Shown here: positions 7,584-15,784 of the stretch, piece by piece
Layout of the letters: the number at the start of each line of letters is the position of its first letter
How positions within the stretch are numbered: the first letter of the stretch is position 1
NCBI GenBank assembly: GCA_964402955.1
Contig: CAYOEZ010000013.1
Location: 1-41,760, forward strand
Length of the DNA: 41,760 nt
Reading direction: 5' to 3'
Source of the DNA: CAYOEZ01 sp964402955
GTDB taxonomy: Bacteria > Chloroflexota > DTOL01 > DAOUCN01
Notes under the pieces: model-generated
Told to the model about the DNA's origin: nothing
Databases searched by the model: none
The model's input: the letters and a program-made list of their open reading frames with translations, nothing else
Made by a program: the position numbers and the translations under genes

Positions 7584-10500
7584 GAACAATGCGGCCTCTG
7601 CGGAGTGCGACGAGAGCCTGCCCCGCTCTATCGGGCACTCCTGCCGTCGCAGAAGTGACACGTTACGGCGACGACAGGAGTCGTCGCACTCCACAGTCGT
7701 CACAGACCATCGCCGTGGCGCGCCACGACCGCGACGACGGGAGTGCCCGATGCAGCGGGGCAAGCTCTCGTCGCACTCCATACCACTTGGCTGGCATCCT
7801 GTTCAGCCTGCTGCTCATGCTCCTTCCCCCCGTAGCGCAGGCCGCGCCCCCGCCGACTCCCACCACGCCCCCTGCCGAACTCCGATCCCAGGCTGAGACG
7901 TGGCAGCAGGAAGCCCTAGTCCTCTACAACCAGAAAGACATGATCGGGGCCATCGACAAGTATGGGCAGGCGCTCATCGCCTACGTGCGCCTGGGCGACC
8001 AGCGCAAGGAAGCTCTCCTCAGCAACGACATCGGCACGATTGCCAATGAAATGGGCAAGTACCCCAACGCTTTGGCCTTCTACGAGCGGGCGCTGCCCAT
8101 CTGGCGGCAGCTTGGCGACCGCGCCGGCGAAGCTACCACTCTCAGCAATATGGCCCTGGCTAATGCCAATCTTGGCCAGCAAGATCAAGCGGCCGCCCTC
8201 TACCAGCAAGCAGCCGCCATCCGGCGCGACAGCGGCGACGCCAGCGGCGCTGGCGCGGCCTTCAGCGCTGCGGGCCAAATCTACTACAACCAGGGCAAGT
8301 ACAGTGACGCGCTCGATACCTACAAGCAGGCGCTGTCCATGCTGCAAGCCGGCGGCGACCAGAAAGCGCAAGCCCGCACGCTGTGGGGCCTCGCGCTTGC
8401 CAGCGGCGCCATGAACCAGTATACCCTGACTCTTGACTACTACCAGCAGGCTCTGACCATCTACCACTCTCTCGGCGATGGCGTCAGCGAGGCCACCACG
8501 CTAACACTCATGGCCTTCGTCTACTCCACCAGCGGCGATGGGTTGAAAGCGCTGGATTTGTATGGACAAGCCCGCAATCTGCAACATGGCCTGGGCGATC
8601 GCAGCGGCGAAACACTGAGCACTTATTCGACCGCCTTGCTGTACGACAACCTGGGGCAGCGCGCCCGCGCCATCGCCGCCTATGAGCAGGCGCTGGCTAT
8701 GTACCGCGAGCTTGGCAGCCGCCCCAGTGAGGCGTTTGTCCTCGTCAATCTGGCCTATGCCCAGAGCAGCATCGGCGCCTATGACAAGGCGCTGGACTAT
8801 CTGCAACAGGCGTTGGCGGTTCAGCAATCACTCGCTGATCGCAAGGCGGAAGGCGAGGTCACCAACTCGATCGGTCACATCTACCTGGCGCAGCGCAACT
8901 ATGATATGGCACTGCGCTTCTACACCCAGGCCACGGCCATCGACCACGAGACGGGCAACACTGCGGAGGAAGGGGCGACTGTCTACAACATCGGTATGAT
9001 TCACTACCAGAAGGGGGAGTACGAGCAAGCGCGCGCCGCCTACGAGCGCTCGCTGCCGCTGCACCGCGCCGCCAACATTCCGCTCCGCGTGTGGATCACG
9101 CTCAACGACCTTTGCCTGACCTACGACGCCCTGGGCGATGAGGAGAAAGCGTTGGCGGCCTGTCAGGAGTCGCTGCAAATGCAGCGCCAGGCCAGCGATG
9201 CAGCGCAGCCCTGGCTGATTCTCTCGAACATCGGCTATGTCTATGCTCAACACAACGATCTGGCGCGGGCCAAAGACTACTATCGCCAAGCGATTGCCGC
9301 CTACGAACAGACGCGAGCGGCGACGAAGGCCGACGAGTTACGCGCCAGCCTCGCCGAGCAATTCTCAGATGTCTATGCCCGCGCCATCGCTGTAGAGATG
9401 CGCAGCGGCCAAGCTCAACAGGCATTCGACCTGTCGGAACGAGCGCGCGCGCGCAGTTTTCTCGACCAGATGGGCAATACCCAACTGGCCGCAACCAAGA
9501 CCGCTAACGCACAACTGCTGACGCAAGAACAGGCTCTGCGCGCCCAGATGATGGCCATTGAGAGCAATCTGCTCGACGAGCGCGCCAAGCCGCAAGGCCA
9601 GGCGCAGGCCGACACTGTGCACTATCTCGCCAACCAGGTCAGCGCCAAGCAGCGCGAGTACAGCGAATTGCTGGGGCTGGTTCGCCGCACCGCCCCAGAG
9701 TATGCCTCCCTGGTGAGCGTCAACCCACTGACCCTGACCGAGGTTCAGAAACTCATCGACAACGAGACCACGCTCGTATCCTACTTTGTCACGACTGACA
9801 AGACATATGCCTATCTCTTGACCCGAGACAGCTTCCAGAGCGTTGAGCTTGCGGTCAGCTACAACGACCTGTACGGCGCCATCAGGGAGTTCTACGACTT
9901 TGCCAGCCTGGACGAGTCGCCGGCCAGCCTGACACAACTGTACGACTGGCTCGTTGCCCCGCTCCGCAGCAGCCTGAAGACGGCCACGGTCGGCATTATT
10001 CCGCACAGCATCCTGCACTACGTCCCCTTTGCTGCGCTCAGCGACGGCCAGCACGCGCTGGGCGCCGAGCATCTGTTGTTCTATCTGCCCAACGCTACGT
10101 CGCTGCAATTTATCGAGCAAAAGCGCAAGTCCACGCAGGGGCCGCTGCTGGCGATGGCCTACGCCCAGGCCGAAGGCCTGCCTACGCTGCAATTCGCCAA
10201 CGCAGAAGCGGAATCCATCGCCAGGCTCTACAAGACGCAACCCCTGCTTGGCAGCGCTGCGTCCAAGGCGGTGTTCGTCGCACGCGCAGCCGACTACGGC
10301 ATCATCCATCTCGCCGCACATGGCCAGCTCAATACGGCCAATCCCTTGTTTTCGCGCATCGTGCTTGCCGCCGGCAGCGGTGACGACGGGTACTTGACGG
10401 TCAGCGACGTCTACGGACTCGACCTGAAGAAAGCCGACCTGGTTGTTCTGAGCGCCTGCCAGACGCAACTGGGCCTGCTTAGCCGCGGCGACGACGTGGT

Positions 10501-10843
10501 TGGGCTGACGCGGGCGTTTATCTACGCGGGCTCGCCCAGCATCATCTCAAGCTTGTGGAGCGTTGACGACCAGGCGACCGGCATTCTGATGACCTCGTTC
10601 TACAAGCACCTCAAACAGGGCATGGGCAAGGCTGCTGCTCTCAGCGCGGCCCAGGCCGACACCCGCGCCAGGTATCCCCACCCCTACTACTGGGCTGCGT
10701 TTGTGCTGACCGGAGATCCCGGAACAGCACAGATCGGTGGGCCGGCGCCGCTCACTCTCGCGCTTGGAAGCAGCGGTCTGGTTCTGCTGCTCGTTCTGGC
10801 GCTGCTGGCGAGACGGCACCGACAACAAAAGACCGGCGGATGA
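7580..10843 (+). CDS. secreted, membrane-tethered TPR-CHAT caspase-like protease
   Basis: 1087 residues from the ATG in the ATGA overlap. A signal peptide core (about residues 69-88, ending V-A-Q-A) is followed by about twelve MalT-type TPRs (about 95-560), a helical linker and a C-terminal CHAT domain (about 750-1050). The catalytic dyad is visible as A-A-H914-G and S-A-C960-Q-T. A hydrophobic helix plus a basic tail (about 1057-1087) would tether it, leaving protease and TPRs outside the cytoplasm. CHAT proteins are caspase/separase relatives that act after proximity or ligand-induced activation. The ~60 residues between the start and the signal peptide are encoded by a palindromic repeat (7602-7779) and are Arg-rich and unlike a normal leader. 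An internal start, for example TTG at 7787, is possible. A hairpin overlaps the stop. Confidence 0.88.
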   Translation: MRTMRPLRSATRACPALSGTPAVAEVTRYGDDRSRRTPQSSQTIAVARHDRDDGSARCSGASSRRTPYHLAGILFSLLLMLLPPVAQAAPPPTPTTPPAELRSQAETWQQEALVLYNQKDMIGAIDKYGQALIAYVRLGDQRKEALLSNDIGTIANEMGKYPNALAFYERALPIWRQLGDRAGEATTLSNMALANANLGQQDQAAALYQQAAAIRRDSGDASGAGAAFSAAGQIYYNQGKYSDALDTYKQALSMLQAGGDQKAQARTLWGLALASGAMNQYTLTLDYYQQALTIYHSLGDGVSEATTLTLMAFVYSTSGDGLKALDLYGQARNLQHGLGDRSGETLSTYSTALLYDNLGQRARAIAAYEQALAMYRELGSRPSEAFVLVNLAYAQSSIGAYDKALDYLQQALAVQQSLADRKAEGEVTNSIGHIYLAQRNYDMALRFYTQATAIDHETGNTAEEGATVYNIGMIHYQKGEYEQARAAYERSLPLHRAANIPLRVWITLNDLCLTYDALGDEEKALAACQESLQMQRQASDAAQPWLILSNIGYVYAQHNDLARAKDYYRQAIAAYEQTRAATKADELRASLAEQFSDVYARAIAVEMRSGQAQQAFDLSERARARSFLDQMGNTQLAATKTANAQLLTQEQALRAQMMAIESNLLDERAKPQGQAQADTVHYLANQVSAKQREYSELLGLVRRTAPEYASLVSVNPLTLTEVQKLIDNETTLVSYFVTTDKTYAYLLTRDSFQSVELAVSYNDLYGAIREFYDFASLDESPASLTQLYDWLVAPLRSSLKTATVGIIPHSILHYVPFAALSDGQHALGAEHLLFYLPNATSLQFIEQKRKSTQGPLLAMAYAQAEGLPTLQFANAEAESIARLYKTQPLLGSAASKAVFVARAADYGIIHLAAHGQLNTANPLFSRIVLAAGSGDDGYLTVSDVYGLDLKKADLVVLSACQTQLGLLSRGDDVVGLTRAFIYAGSPSIISSLWSVDDQATGILMTSFYKHLKQGMGKAAALSAAQADTRARYPHPYYWAAFVLTGDPGTAQIGGPAPLTLALGSSGLVLLLVLALLARRHRQQKTGG
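7602..7779. repeat. palindromic repeat inserted in the CHAT gene
   Basis: Two 49-base arms (7602-7650 and 7731-7779) are inverted copies of each other, matching at 44 of 49 positions by my hand alignment. The 80-base centre holds further GGAGTGCGACGA-type half-sites and smaller palindromes. The same GTGGAGTGCGACGA start recurs at 41736-41749 at the end of the window, so this looks like a dispersed genomic repeat. It encodes no protein of its own but is read through in the CHAT frame. Confidence 0.75.
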
Positions 10844-10863
10844 GATGTCTCAATCCGCCGGTC
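10827..10863 (-). terminator. terminator between the convergent CHAT and SRPBCC-PDZ-DinB genes
   Basis: A perfect 11-bp stem (GACCGGCGGAT / ATCCGCCGGTC) encloses a smaller GAGATGTCTC palindrome. On the minus strand it is followed by TTTTGTTG, so it best fits termination of the leftward gene ending at 10888. It also overlaps the CHAT stop and could slow transcription in both directions. Confidence 0.65.
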
Positions 10864-10887
10864 ACAATGCCTGTGCTGCCTGCCAAC

Positions 10888-12099
10888 CTACCGTGCGCTG
10901 AGCGCAGCCCGTATCTGCTCGACATGCTCGTGGACGTGATCAGGCCAATCATAGACAGTGCTCCCGACACGCCGGTAGCGCGCCTTGTTGGCCACGATCT
11001 CAGGCCGCAGCGCGGCAATCATTGCCAAGGTGTCGCTCTGATCCTGATGCAGGCGGTTGAGCAGCGCCGCTACCGTGGGTGCAGCCGACAACACAGCCGC
11101 CAACTTCTCGGGGACGGTGCTGGGATTGCCGGAGGAATTCCACATCTCATTGCCCTGCAGCACTTCACCCAGCGCATACTGTAGATCGCGCTCCGCGACG
11201 CACAGGTGTGCAATGACGTCCTTCGCCGACCATTCGCCCTCTTGCGGACGGCGCCCGGCTCTTTCGTCGCTGACCCCAACCGTTGCCTTCACAACCTCCA
11301 TACGCGCCTTCTCATAGCGCTCCAGGAGAGTCGCCAACAGTGCATGCGGATCAGCCGCAATGTCGGGCATCGGGCGTGGCTTCAGCTCAAGCGAGATCGT
11401 TTTGCGTTGTTTGCCGCGCACGTAGGCAACCTCGACACGGTCGCCCGCCGCGTGTCCCTGCATCAGAGCAACGAGCGTCTCAAAATGGGGCACGGGCGTG
11501 CCATCGACGGTCGTGATCACGTCATGGGCCTGCAGCCCTGCTGCCTGTGCACTCATGCCGCCGACAACGCCCGCAAGATAGATGCCGTCCGTCGCGTCAA
11601 TGCCATCCTTAGCGCGACGTTCATCATCGAGCTTGTCGCCGAGGTTCACACCCATCAGCGGACGGCGCGCCTCGCGCAGGTCAATCCCAGTCTCCACAAG
11701 GTGCGCCAGGTTCTCCAGGCTGCGCGTCCAACCCTTGCGCGACTCTTCAATGACACTCGCCCACCTGGCGCCCCGGCCAAAGCCAGTGTGCCGCACGGCG
11801 ACCTCAGTTGCTCCGTCACGCTCGTCCAGCACAAAGGAGACCTCTGTCTCCCCGGGATCCACGCTGCCTCGCCAGGCCACTGTCAGCAGATGGGGCTTCA
11901 CAGCAGCCTTCACCTTGCCGTGCACGACGTAGCCCGTATACCAGCGCAGATCATAGATGCCGCTTGGTCGAGCGTCGCAGCGGGCCTCGTTAGTCAGCCA
12001 ACCCACCATATCCGCCGGACTGGTCAATACAGTGTAGACGATGTTGGCCGGAGCGTTGACGACACGCCGTTCCTCTACAGACAACCCTGTCTTTGCCAT
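10888..12099 (-). CDS. SRPBCC-PDZ-DinB three-domain fusion protein
   Basis: 403 residues with three recognisable modules. Residues 8-140 are an AHSA1-type SRPBCC fold (V-N-A-P-A-N-I-V-Y-T-V-L-T-S at the start, E-E-S-R-K-G-W at its end). Residues 147-240 are a PDZ domain (G-I-Y-L-A-G-V-V-G-G-M-S-A-Q-A-A-G-L, then D-V-I-T-T-V-D-G). Residues 252-403 are a DinB-like four-helix bundle (E-W-S-A-K-D-V-I-A-H-L and H-V-H-E-H-V-E-Q-I), whose His residues could bind metal. SRPBCC proteins bind hydrophobic ligands, PDZ domains bind protein C-termini, and DinB-like proteins include thiol transferases. The combination suggests a cytosolic ligand-handling protein, but its substrate is unknown. The ATG at 12099 has GGAGG 5 bases upstream; a TTG precedes it. 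Confidence 0.8.
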   Translation of the reverse strand: MAKTGLSVEERRVVNAPANIVYTVLTSPADMVGWLTNEARCDARPSGIYDLRWYTGYVVHGKVKAAVKPHLLTVAWRGSVDPGETEVSFVLDERDGATEVAVRHTGFGRGARWASVIEESRKGWTRSLENLAHLVETGIDLREARRPLMGVNLGDKLDDERRAKDGIDATDGIYLAGVVGGMSAQAAGLQAHDVITTVDGTPVPHFETLVALMQGHAAGDRVEVAYVRGKQRKTISLELKPRPMPDIAADPHALLATLLERYEKARMEVVKATVGVSDERAGRRPQEGEWSAKDVIAHLCVAERDLQYALGEVLQGNEMWNSSGNPSTVPEKLAAVLSAAPTVAALLNRLHQDQSDTLAMIAALRPEIVANKARYRRVGSTVYDWPDHVHEHVEQIRAALSAR

Positions 12100-12131
12100 C
12101 AATTCCTCCTTGCGCTCACTTCTTTGTGTAG

Positions 12132-12770
12132 TTATGTCAATTCTCGCGCCAATTCATCGATGACGGCTTGCGCCTTCATACCATGCGCACACATGTTTCG
12201 CAGCGTCCCCGTCTCAGAAAGGCGACGGCCCATGCACACACCCACCGGGTTGTCTGCATACCAGGCGTCCACCACCCGGCGCACCGAATCTCCGGCCCGG
12301 CGCAGGTGCGACTCCACCTGCATGGCGATGACAACTGTTTCCAGATCAGCGCGCTGCGGGCCGACCACGCGTATGTTTTTGCTGCGCATGTAGCGATTCT
12401 CGCTTACGAGCGTGCTCGCTCCGGCCCACGCGTCAGCAGCCGCAAAGCAGACAGTCCGGATCTTGGCCATCGTCAGCGCGCCCATGCAGAGCGGGCAGGG
12501 CTCGACGGCCGAGTAGAGCGTACACAGGTGGGCATCGCAGGCGCTGTGGTCAAACGCCAGCAGCGCATTGACCTCGGCGTGCGCCAGCGGCGTCTTGCAG
12601 ATGTGCTTCTGCTCAGCCGGCAGGTCATCCAGCAAGCGGTTGCGTCCCCGCGCCATCACCTGCCCGTCAGGGCCGGTGATGCAGGCGCCAATGGGCACCG
12701 AGCCGGCGCAGTACGCCTCCCATGCCTGCTCAAGGCAGATCTGCCAGGGACGAGAAAGAGCCTGCCACAT
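12132..12770 (-). CDS. nucleoside/cytidine deaminase-like zinc enzyme
   Basis: 212 residues of the CMP/dCMP deaminase superfamily. The zinc-site motifs are H-A-E (in L-A-H-A-E-V-N-A) and P-C-P-L-C-M-G-A, the arrangement seen in tRNA-adenosine deaminases, guanine deaminases and related nucleoside deaminases. A roughly 60-residue C-terminal extension beyond the core makes it longer than TadA (about 150-170), so I do not call it TadA. The ATG at 12770 begins 4 bases after the methyltransferase stop and has only a weak Shine-Dalgarno, so it may be translated by coupling. The open frame upstream is a shadow of the methyltransferase gene. Substrate is unknown. Confidence 0.8.
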   Translation of the reverse strand: MWQALSRPWQICLEQAWEAYCAGSVPIGACITGPDGQVMARGRNRLLDDLPAEQKHICKTPLAHAEVNALLAFDHSACDAHLCTLYSAVEPCPLCMGALTMAKIRTVCFAAADAWAGASTLVSENRYMRSKNIRVVGPQRADLETVVIAMQVESHLRRAGDSVRRVVDAWYADNPVGVCMGRRLSETGTLRNMCAHGMKAQAVIDELARELT

Positions 12771-12774
12771 TTCT

Positions 12775-14994
12775 TTACTTTGCTCTCTCGTTGTCGCTAT
12801 CAGTGCCGCCGTACCTCTGTCTGGATTCCATGACGAACAGAGCCAACTGTTGCACCTGGACCGTATAGGGGTGCTCGGCGGCTGGCTGTGCAGCATCAGG
12901 CACAACCACAAGAGTCGAGACCAACTCGGCCATGTCGGCCAGGAGTTGCGCCAACGACGGCAGCGACCCCATGGCTCCGCCATTCGAGCACACTTGCGTA
13001 TAGTGTTTCAATGCCTGCCCCATGACAATGGCGAAAACATCGACATCATTTACAGGCATTCCGGAGTCCAGTGTGCGCCGGGACCATGCAACTGCATCAC
13101 GCAGAATAGCATCTTTCAAAACAGTCACCGGCTGACCAGGATGGGCAGGCCTCTTGCGGCACACAAGAACGCAGTCGTACTTGATGTTGCCCTCGCTGCT
13201 GTGGAAGCCGCTCTTACCCTCCGAGCGAACGATTGGGCTGGCTGAGACGTAGAATCCAGCGTCGAGTAGAAGTTGTCCTATGCCCTCCCATGCCCAGGTC
13301 CTATTGTGATGAAAAGTGAAGACAAGCATGCCATCATCTTTCAAGACACGATGGCACTCGCTGAACACCTGACGTAGACCCTTGTTGAAGAAATCGGTGG
13401 TCTTGTTGAGCTTCTCGTTCTTGACGATCTCGCGCGACCGGCCTGACAGCGCCGGCTCAAACCACGAATATGTGTCTTTCAGAGCCAGTCGCAACCAGAC
13501 ATAGAAAAAATCGGCCAATTCAGAGTATTGGAGGTTGTCAAAGTATGGAGGATCAGTGATAACCGCATCGACACTCTTATCAGGGATGCCCGGCAAGCTC
13601 TCTGCTGTTTGGCAAAGGAGAAGCGCCGCGCCGTTTGTGTTCCGGAATGCGTCAAAGCTCTCAACCAGGTTCCCTTCTATCGTTTCCTCGCCTGTTCGCT
13701 TGCTGAAGCGGTTCCCTCGGAGATTCGTCAGCCTTACGTGGGGATTCTGGCCGTATACTTTGGCCCGTCGCACCTTCTGAAAACACTTGACGAACGTGCC
13801 GCGCCCGAATTCCGTCCCCCAAACGTTGTTCTCTGCCGGACGTTCAATCGGGTGGTAGGCATGAAGTCCAAAGAACAAAGATATTTTGTGCCACTCGATC
13901 TCATACTTGCAGAACATGTTGTTGGAGTCCAGGGAATCGGAAAACGCGGTCAACAACAGCTCACGAGTGTTTTGATCGGGCAGGCGCATAATTTCGTCGA
14001 GAAGCATCGAGAGACACACGAGTTGGCGCTCATTGAACATCTGCCAGAAGTGCGTGTAGCCGTGGTTGACCGGGCGAGGGTCGCTCCGCCCGACGGTAGG
14101 AATCGCCTGTCGAGGGAAGAGGAGCCTGTCTTTGTGCTGCTCAAACTCCGCTTTGGCCTGCTGCCAGAGCGCAAGGTCTTCAGCATCGACACGTTTGAAG
14201 AATCTGCCGCAGGTGGCGCAGTATCCTTCCAGTGCATGCAGTTCCAGGTCAAGAGCATTCCCTTTGCGCTTGACCGCATCGAGGAGTCCCTGCTCCTCGC
14301 CGCATTCCGAGCACCTGAACTTACCTCGCCCGGCGACGCCACACTGAGGGTCAAAGACGTTGCCACACTCCAGGCAAATCGTGTTAGGATTGTGGCCTAC
14401 TGTCTCCACGATCTGCAAGCAGCGCGGGCAGAGACAGATGTTGACATGATCGCGGCGAGACAGTTCGTAATTGGGGAACAACCTGACACGCGTTCCGCAT
14501 TTTCTGCACGCTGCCACCTTCACCCAAAAAGAGTACATGGCATCTGCCTGATGGCCAGCGGGACAGCTTGTCTGGTAAAGTGCCTGAATGCGCCGGCCCA
14601 CCGATTGCTCGATCTGGCGGAACGCTGCATCCAGCGCATCAAGGTCAACTGGCTCGATCTCCTTCTTGGTCACAAACCAGGCAACCGGGTTAATGTCGAC
14701 GCCGATTGTCTTGCAGCCAAGGCGCAGTGCTTCTGCTATGGTCGTGCCGCCGCCCATGAAAGGGTCAAGAACGGTCTTGCCCCCCAGATCCGCTCCATCG
14801 CAGAACTTCTGCCACAGCGACGCCTCTGACTCATCTTCATGGCTGAAGACCGCAAGTGTGATTACGCGGAATACGCTGCTCAGGCGACGCGCCCACCACT
14901 TGTGCATCTGGTAGAGCGGACTCTTGGCATTGCCCTCAGAGAGAGCAAGCGAGTTCACCTGTTCGATGGGCAGTGTCTTTTCAATAAAGGACAT
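12775..14994 (-). CDS. DNA methyltransferase of a type II R-M system
   Basis: 739 residues. The N-terminus (M-H-K-W-W-A-R-R) resembles DUF1156-type methylases. SAM-binding motif I is D77-P-F-M-G-G-G-T-T with V-D-I-N-P downstream, and the catalytic motif is D481-P-P-Y, so it methylates an exocyclic amino group (N6-adenine or N4-cytosine). Between them (about 165-290) lie several C-x2-C knuckles, which suggest a zinc-ribbon target-recognition insert. The order of motifs (I before IV) is that of gamma/beta-like amino-methylases. It starts one base after the stop of the restriction gene and should protect host sites from that enzyme. The recognition sequence cannot be derived here. Confidence 0.85.
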   Translation of the reverse strand: MSFIEKTLPIEQVNSLALSEGNAKSPLYQMHKWWARRLSSVFRVITLAVFSHEDESEASLWQKFCDGADLGGKTVLDPFMGGGTTIAEALRLGCKTIGVDINPVAWFVTKKEIEPVDLDALDAAFRQIEQSVGRRIQALYQTSCPAGHQADAMYSFWVKVAACRKCGTRVRLFPNYELSRRDHVNICLCPRCLQIVETVGHNPNTICLECGNVFDPQCGVAGRGKFRCSECGEEQGLLDAVKRKGNALDLELHALEGYCATCGRFFKRVDAEDLALWQQAKAEFEQHKDRLLFPRQAIPTVGRSDPRPVNHGYTHFWQMFNERQLVCLSMLLDEIMRLPDQNTRELLLTAFSDSLDSNNMFCKYEIEWHKISLFFGLHAYHPIERPAENNVWGTEFGRGTFVKCFQKVRRAKVYGQNPHVRLTNLRGNRFSKRTGEETIEGNLVESFDAFRNTNGAALLLCQTAESLPGIPDKSVDAVITDPPYFDNLQYSELADFFYVWLRLALKDTYSWFEPALSGRSREIVKNEKLNKTTDFFNKGLRQVFSECHRVLKDDGMLVFTFHHNRTWAWEGIGQLLLDAGFYVSASPIVRSEGKSGFHSSEGNIKYDCVLVCRKRPAHPGQPVTVLKDAILRDAVAWSRRTLDSGMPVNDVDVFAIVMGQALKHYTQVCSNGGAMGSLPSLAQLLADMAELVSTLVVVPDAAQPAAEHPYTVQVQQLALFVMESRQRYGGTDSDNERAK

Positions 14995-14995
14995 G

Positions 14996-15742
14996 CTATG
15001 TTCCCTGCATATTGCCGCTATTGAATCTGACCAGCTTCGGCCAGTCGATCGAGAAGTCCTCGTTGCAGAATTGGCTCAGGAACTCGGAGGTCAAACGGTT
15101 CTGAATCGCCGCACGGCTCTCCTCAAAATCATCGTTATGCCGCTTGGCTTCATACCCGATTGGTTCGATTATGTCAATGAATAGGTCTTGGTCATCGGAG
15201 AGGAAGTGCCAGAAGCGCTGCCCACTCATCTTCCAATAGGTGCCTGTATCTATGAATGCAGGAGACTTGCCGTAGCACATACCGAGCACGGGTTGCACAT
15301 GCGCGATTCGGTGCGACTGGCGCTGCACCTGAACAGCTTTCTTGAAGTTCTCTTCCAGCCCGGCGTACTGTGAACTGTTTCCCCAGTTGGTTCCCGATTT
15401 GATAGCCACAAGAAAACGCGTACTGTCTCGGTCAAACTCAAGATCAAGTCCCGTGGCCGTTGACTTTCTTCCGCTATCGGCTTTCTCCGACACAAAGATC
15501 GCCAGTTCCTCCAGGAATGATCCGAACATCTCCTCCTCAGAAGAGGACAGAAAGGCATTCATCAGTGCAGCGACAAGATCAGATGCCAGTCCGATGTTCT
15601 TCGCTTTGAACAGATACGGGTTCTTCTTCTTGAGGACCGCAGCCAACTTCATCTTGGCGAGCGATGCCAGCCTCGCCTGATGAAACTTGACGATCTCCGT
15701 GTTGACGAAATCGCAGAGCATCTGCCGATCCAGTTCCACCAC
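14996..15742 (-). CDS. PmeII-like type II restriction endonuclease
   Basis: 248 residues. It matches the PmeII-family endonuclease pattern: N-P-Y-L-F-K-A-K-N, then L-S-S-S-E-E-E-M-F-G-S-F-L-E, then G-L-D-L-E-F and V-A-I-K-S-G-T-N-W-G-N-S-S-Q. The probable PD-(D/E)xK metal site is E78/E79, D100 and K115, with Ala at the usual acidic position before Lys, as expected for this family. The GTG at 15742 (GGGAG upstream) is preferred; a second GTG follows directly. It is first in the operon and lies one base before the methyltransferase. A restriction gene transcribed before its methylase is notable but not rare. Confidence 0.82.
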   Translation of the reverse strand: MVELDRQMLCDFVNTEIVKFHQARLASLAKMKLAAVLKKKNPYLFKAKNIGLASDLVAALMNAFLSSSEEEMFGSFLEELAIFVSEKADSGRKSTATGLDLEFDRDSTRFLVAIKSGTNWGNSSQYAGLEENFKKAVQVQRQSHRIAHVQPVLGMCYGKSPAFIDTGTYWKMSGQRFWHFLSDDQDLFIDIIEPIGYEAKRHNDDFEESRAAIQNRLTSEFLSQFCNEDFSIDWPKLVRFNSGNMQGT

Positions 15743-15784
15743 GGATCATCTCCCAACAATAGAATCAGCGCCATTCCGTCCCGA

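Noticed and set aside
7580..10843. CHAT gene as part of a type III-E CRISPR (Craspase-like) system
   Set aside because: No gRAMP, cas gene or CRISPR array is near, and this CHAT protein has a signal peptide and a membrane anchor.
12132..12770. Calling the deaminase TadA
   Set aside because: It is longer than TadA, and nothing in the sequence shows tRNA substrate choice.
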